A stretch of 64,000 bases of DNA, from positions 558,001 to 622,000 of the forward strand of contig JAHYIO010000003.1 in assembly GCA_020543525.1 (NCBI GenBank), given 5' to 3'. The DNA is from Coriolopsis trogii (taxonomy: Eukaryota; Basidiomycota; Agaricomycetes; Polyporales; Polyporaceae). Below are positions 58,001 through 64,000 of this stretch, piece by piece; within the stretch, counting starts at the first letter, position 1, and each line of letters starts with the position of its first letter. The translations under genes were made by a program, and so were the position numbers. The notes beneath the pieces were generated by a model. It worked only from the letters and a program-made list of their open reading frames with translations. It was not told the origin of the DNA and searched no databases.

Positions 58001-60068
58001 ATAATTGACTCGTCAGATTCATAGCAGTATGATCCTCACCCAGTGAAGAAGCTGTTCTCCTCGCCACTGTCATCATCACAAGGCTCCACCTCACCTGCGG
58101 AGAGGGAGTGTACGTTGCAATGAGAGTAGACGCAGTCCAGAGGGAGATCTGCACACTCGTTGAGCCAGAACAGCGCTCTAGAGTGGGCCGTCTCTTGGAG
58201 AAGGGTCTTCGACCCGTGTTCCAGCCACTGCGCGTGGAAGAACTTCTCCCAAGAACCGCGAACCTTCTTCTCAAAAAAGTAGTTGATTTTGCAGAACCTG
58301 CGTCGAGTTAGCGAAGGGTGAGGGATGCCGGCGAGAGTACTCACCATTTCGTATTAGCAAGATCATTGGTGTGACATCTCGACTCGGAGGAGACGTAATT
58401 CTTCGATCTACTCTTGTCGCAGTCTTCACCGGGTATGACCAACACGATGTCGCCGGCCTAAAGGACATAGCTAACATGAGTTTTGATATCAGAATCATAA
58501 CGGAGACTGACCCTGTAGACCACGCCCTCTATTTCCACAGTGCGGTAGATGTGAGGGTCTTCAGCACCGTCAATCCAGACCACAGAGGTTAGGTCAGACG
58601 GATGCACTGCCTGAGCGATTGGATTAGGTAGCCGCGTTTGAAGGTCATCCGCTGACATGTCGATGGTGCGCAAGGATTGCGGGAACAACCGGCGGGCAAT
58701 GGTTCCCACCCTCGTGGTGACAACTGTCGGGTCAGCATGTTGTAGGACATCTTTCTCAAGATCGTTCAATCGACGATAGCGCGGCTGCGAGGATCGGGCG
58801 GAAGACGGAGGAATCGATGATCGCTCGGAAAGTGTCCGAGAGGGAGACGACGGCTGCGCGGAAGGGGTGGGCGATGGTGACAACTGCTCAGAAGGAATGA
58901 AGGAGGGAGACGACGATCGTGACGAAGGAAGAACTACGGCCATATAAGGCCACAATGCATTGCGAAGACCTGAATTCATGACTTGCTGATAGACATCGTA
59001 GTGCTGTCCAGCCAAGTTCTTCAACACCGTCGTGATGTACGAGACCTAATGCCCAGTTAGCGCAGTAGTCTTCGAATGATAATAGTACGTACGAAGTCCG
59101 GAGAGTCAAAATCGCGCGACCGGACTTGACCACTGAACCTGGGGAAGGGTGGATCAAGCTCCTCTATGTTGTCGTTGAGACAGTCCAAGAGCGCATTCTC
59201 CGTGAATTCTGGGTCCACGATGACCTGGTCGAGAAACATTTGCGCCATGTAGTGGTGTTTCAGGAGAGACTGGTGGTAGGAGGCATATGCAGATGCAGGC
59301 TGAAGAAGAATGTACCATGCGTATGCAGTGCGGATATAAATCTTGCTGGGGTAGATATGAGCAACAGACTATCAGGAAGATGCGCCCACTTACCGATCGA
59401 AGCCGTCGCCTTCTACCCAGTGAACGGAACACTCTAGGAGGGGAGAAAGTCGGACTGCCTGCCCATCCGTATCGAAGTCTTCGAGGTCGTCATCTTCAGC
59501 GTAAGACCTGACCATGCCAGCGCCCCGAATGCCACGAGGGATCGATGTGCTTAACAGCTGGCTGGACGAGACGAACTCAAGCGTTGCGGCATCGAAGAAG
59601 GAGAATGCATCGAGGGTCCTGATCGGCACTTCGTCATCGACACCCTCGTCGCCGTCATCATCACCGTCCTCTTCGTCGGGTCCCACTTCCCCGATGATGC
59701 GCAAGTCTCCATCTTCATCGAGTTCGCTGCCCGTGAACTCGTGTCGTTTTGTGGCTGCAACGGTTGTTCATCGCTGCCCTATACAGAACTCGTCAAAGAC
59801 AAGTTACTTACCTGTCGATCTTCATACAAAAAGAATCAGAAACGCTCTGCATGACGCGGAGAGGGTGGCACAATCACTGACCTCTTCGGTTTCGCAGGGA
59901 TCTCCACCCAGACGGTCGTTTTAGGAGGCGCCCAAGATGGTCGGCCTTATCGCAGAGACCTGTGAGAACATGACGGGTGAAAGAGGCATGTCACATACCT
60001 TTATCCAGCCCCTTAGCTCTCTTTGACCCCGACGAAAGGCTCCCCGAGCTCGACAGGCTGCGCTTCAT
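55093..60068 (-). CDS. DNMT1: DNMT1-type DNA (cytosine-5) methyltransferase
   Basis: Methylates cytosine C5 in DNA, mainly at CpG, probably for maintenance after replication. Order: a disordered start; a replication-foci-type domain (about 59.7-58.9 kb); a Ser/Pro linker; BAH1 (SVVWIDGAEDPHIYRTVEIE to WLNECADLPLDCVYSHC, about 58.6-58.1 kb); BAH2 (about 57.8-57.4 kb); the catalytic domain from 57.3 kb. Catalytic motifs are intact: I (LELFAGAGGLSTGLERAGF), IV with the nucleophile (GGPPCQSFS near 56850), VI (LLENVLGLLSYK), VIII (QAGQHGAPQGRRR), then RECARAQGFPDNY and RQIGNAVPVPLAWALG. An intron at 56507-56451 needs a GC donor. The start at about 60068 (MKRSLSSSGS...) and the exon just after KTTVWVEIPAKPKR are uncertain. 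About 55.6-58.0 kb is almost devoid of CpG. Confidence 0.9.
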
Positions 60069-60601
60069 CTGCGTCTCCTCAAGGTTTACAGCCGCTCACG
60101 TGCTTATAGGTCCAACGTATCCCACCAGCGTCCTTGGATACTGGGACAACAAAACCAAAAACACTCTGAGAGTTTACAATTTGATGAGCGAGTGAATGCA
60201 TGACGCAGTGGGAGGCATGAATAGGTCCGTAGCGTACTTGTTATGAGAGGATATGGTTCGTGCTTGTTAAACGCCGAACGCGCTGAAACCTTTCTGAAAT
60301 GTTTGGTCATGCGCGTGCTCGTCATATAGATGCGCGACGTACGCACAGTTAAATATCCAAGAAATAACGGGCTCCGCGCGTCGTCACTCGACACTCCGTT
60401 AGGGAGCCGTCGTATAGGAGGATAGTCGTCGTCGAGGAACAAAGAGCAAACACGTGCGCTTACTATCACGCGTTCCACTGCCAGTCGCGTCTTGTCACAG
60501 ACATCGTCACGAACCAGTCACTCGCACGCATCGCTCAGCCGCTCTCTCGGCCTGACCACATCCTCTCCCATCCTCCTCTCCTTTCATACGCGTCGTTCGC
60601 G
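60069..60601. promoter_or_regulatory. divergent DNA methyltransferase / MCM7 promoter region
   Basis: About 530 bases between divergent starts of two replication-linked genes. The part next to MCM7 is pyrimidine-rich. I looked for ACGCGT-type (MluI box) elements used by yeast cell-cycle regulators: an ACGCGT lies at about 60587, just before the MCM7 start, and an ACGCGT-like TCACGCGTTC at about 60466. Co-regulation is possible but unproven. Confidence 0.45.
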
Positions 60602-63386
<2,785 letters not shown>

Positions 63387-63606
63387 CACGTACCCGCATA
63401 TCTTCCCTTGTTTTCACGACTCTAGGTTGTCCGACCTCCATTCTGTGTCGCGTTGTCCACCTTGCTCTGTTGTCTGTACTGTATTGTAGCGCATAAATAT
63501 TACCATCCTTGCATACGGTATGGAGAAGAATACAAATGACCGATTGCACATCCAAGGAGCGACAAACTAAAACTGTGCCATACCACAGGCGAACAAAACG
63601 ATACTA
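63387..63606. terminator. convergent 3' region, MCM7 / right-edge gene
   Basis: 220 bases between convergent stop codons; nothing visible beyond 3' UTR sequence. Confidence 0.4.
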
Positions 63607-64000
63607 CTACCGCGTCTCCGAGGCATGCTCCCAGCTGCTCCCACTTCCACTTCCACTCCCACTCGGACTCCCCGGGCTCTCCGACCGTCCGCGTTCCTTC
63701 TCATCTTCCACAGGTGGATCAGGCTCGTCTCGATACCTCTTAGAATGCGCGCCCCCAGTCGGCGAATCATCGTCCTCCAAGAAACCCGAATGCAAGCCTG
63801 TATCCAAGCCAGGCGAGATGGAGTGCGGCCGCAGCGCCGTCTCCTCGTCCACATCCTCGTCGTCCGACACCTCCCCAAACGCATCATACAGCTCCTTCGT
63901 GCGCGCACCGCCGCTGCCGCCCCTCCGCGCGACGGTGCTCATCGCCATGTTGTCGTCGTCATCGCGGAGGCTCGTGTAGTTGGCGTTCGCGCGCCGCTTG
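63607..64000 (-). CDS. C-terminal part of an unrecognised protein (cut by window edge)
   Basis: A minus-strand frame is open from the right edge to a stop at 63607, giving about 130 C-terminal residues: RRANANYTSLRDDDD, then TKELYDAFGEVSDDEDVDEE, then a Ser/Gly/Glu-rich end (SGSGSGSGSSWEHASETR). Basic start and acidic, disordered remainder would suit the cytosolic tail of a membrane protein, but the rest lies outside the window and I do not recognise it. Confidence 0.6.
   Translation of the reverse strand, partial: KRRANANYTSLRDDDDNMAMSTVARRGGSGGARTKELYDAFGEVSDDEDVDEETALRPHSISPGLDTGLHSGFLEDDDSPTGGAHSKRYRDEPDPPVEDEKERGRSESPGSPSGSGSGSGSSWEHASETR

Noticed and set aside
55093..58010. Repeat-induced point mutation (RIP-like) inactivation of the methyltransferase gene
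   Set aside because: RIP would create stop codons and missense changes; here all catalytic motifs and the frame are intact and only CpG sites are missing.

Overview
The window is nuclear DNA from a filamentous basidiomycete, most likely an agaricomycete (mushroom or polypore type). Nearly every gene is cut by many short GT-AG introns (mostly 50-70 bases), coding DNA is CpG- and GC-rich, genes are packed head-to-head or tail-to-tail, and the protein types fit fungi of this class: Zn2Cys6 regulator, Cdc4-like F-box/WD40, Atg9, Iml2, Scd6/Lsm14, Cog6 and a DNMT1-type cytosine methyltransferase. No prokaryotic operon, CRISPR array, rRNA or convincing tRNA is present.

Layout. 954-4776 (-) is a Zn2Cys6 transcription factor. 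4777-15102 is a long stretch without any gene I can support. From 15103 on the DNA is gene-dense: CDC4-like (+, 15103-17975); PPIL1-type cyclophilin (-, 19623-20382) divergent from D-aminoacyl-tRNA deacylase (+, 20646-21764); mitochondrial phosphatidylglycerophosphate synthase PGS1 (-, 22191-24094) divergent from SCD6/LSM14 (+, 24222-25802); dephospho-CoA kinase (-, 26043-26996); IRS4-like EH-domain protein (-, 27463-29214); IML2/TTC39 (+, 30306-33122); succinate dehydrogenase cytochrome b subunit (-, 33668-34464); ATG9 (-, 34773-38616) divergent from an arrestin-domain protein with a long repeat tail (+, 39202-43394); heat-shock factor (-, 44422-46727); COG6 (-, 47151-49797) divergent from COA1 (+, 49989-50935); ARMC8/GID5 (-, 51147-54002) divergent from an ECM15/MTH1187-type protein (+, 54299-54975); DNMT1-type methyltransferase (-, 55093 to about 60068) divergent from MCM7 (+, 60602-63386); and the 3' end of an unrecognised gene at the right edge (-). 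Exon chains were spliced by hand. For sixteen of the nineteen complete genes they sum to a multiple of three; the Zn2Cys6, ARMC8 and DNMT genes were traced less completely.

The genes are mostly housekeeping and do not form one pathway, although several serve mitochondria (PGS1, SDH3, COA1) or membrane traffic and autophagy (ATG9, COG6, arrestin-like).

The two strongest unusual signals are not proteins. First, adjacent introns of the SCD6 gene carry two related sequences that look like C/D-box snoRNAs, both with a guide complementary to a conserved 18S rRNA segment. Second, the catalytic half of the DNA methyltransferase gene has lost almost all its CpG dinucleotides (none for about 1.2 kb, exons and introns alike) while keeping every catalytic motif, in otherwise CpG-rich DNA. 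Further oddities are a 558-base ATG9 intron with a 12-bp hairpin, internal exons of 5 and 7 bases, several GC-AG introns, and a repeated EK-rich motif in the arrestin-like tail.
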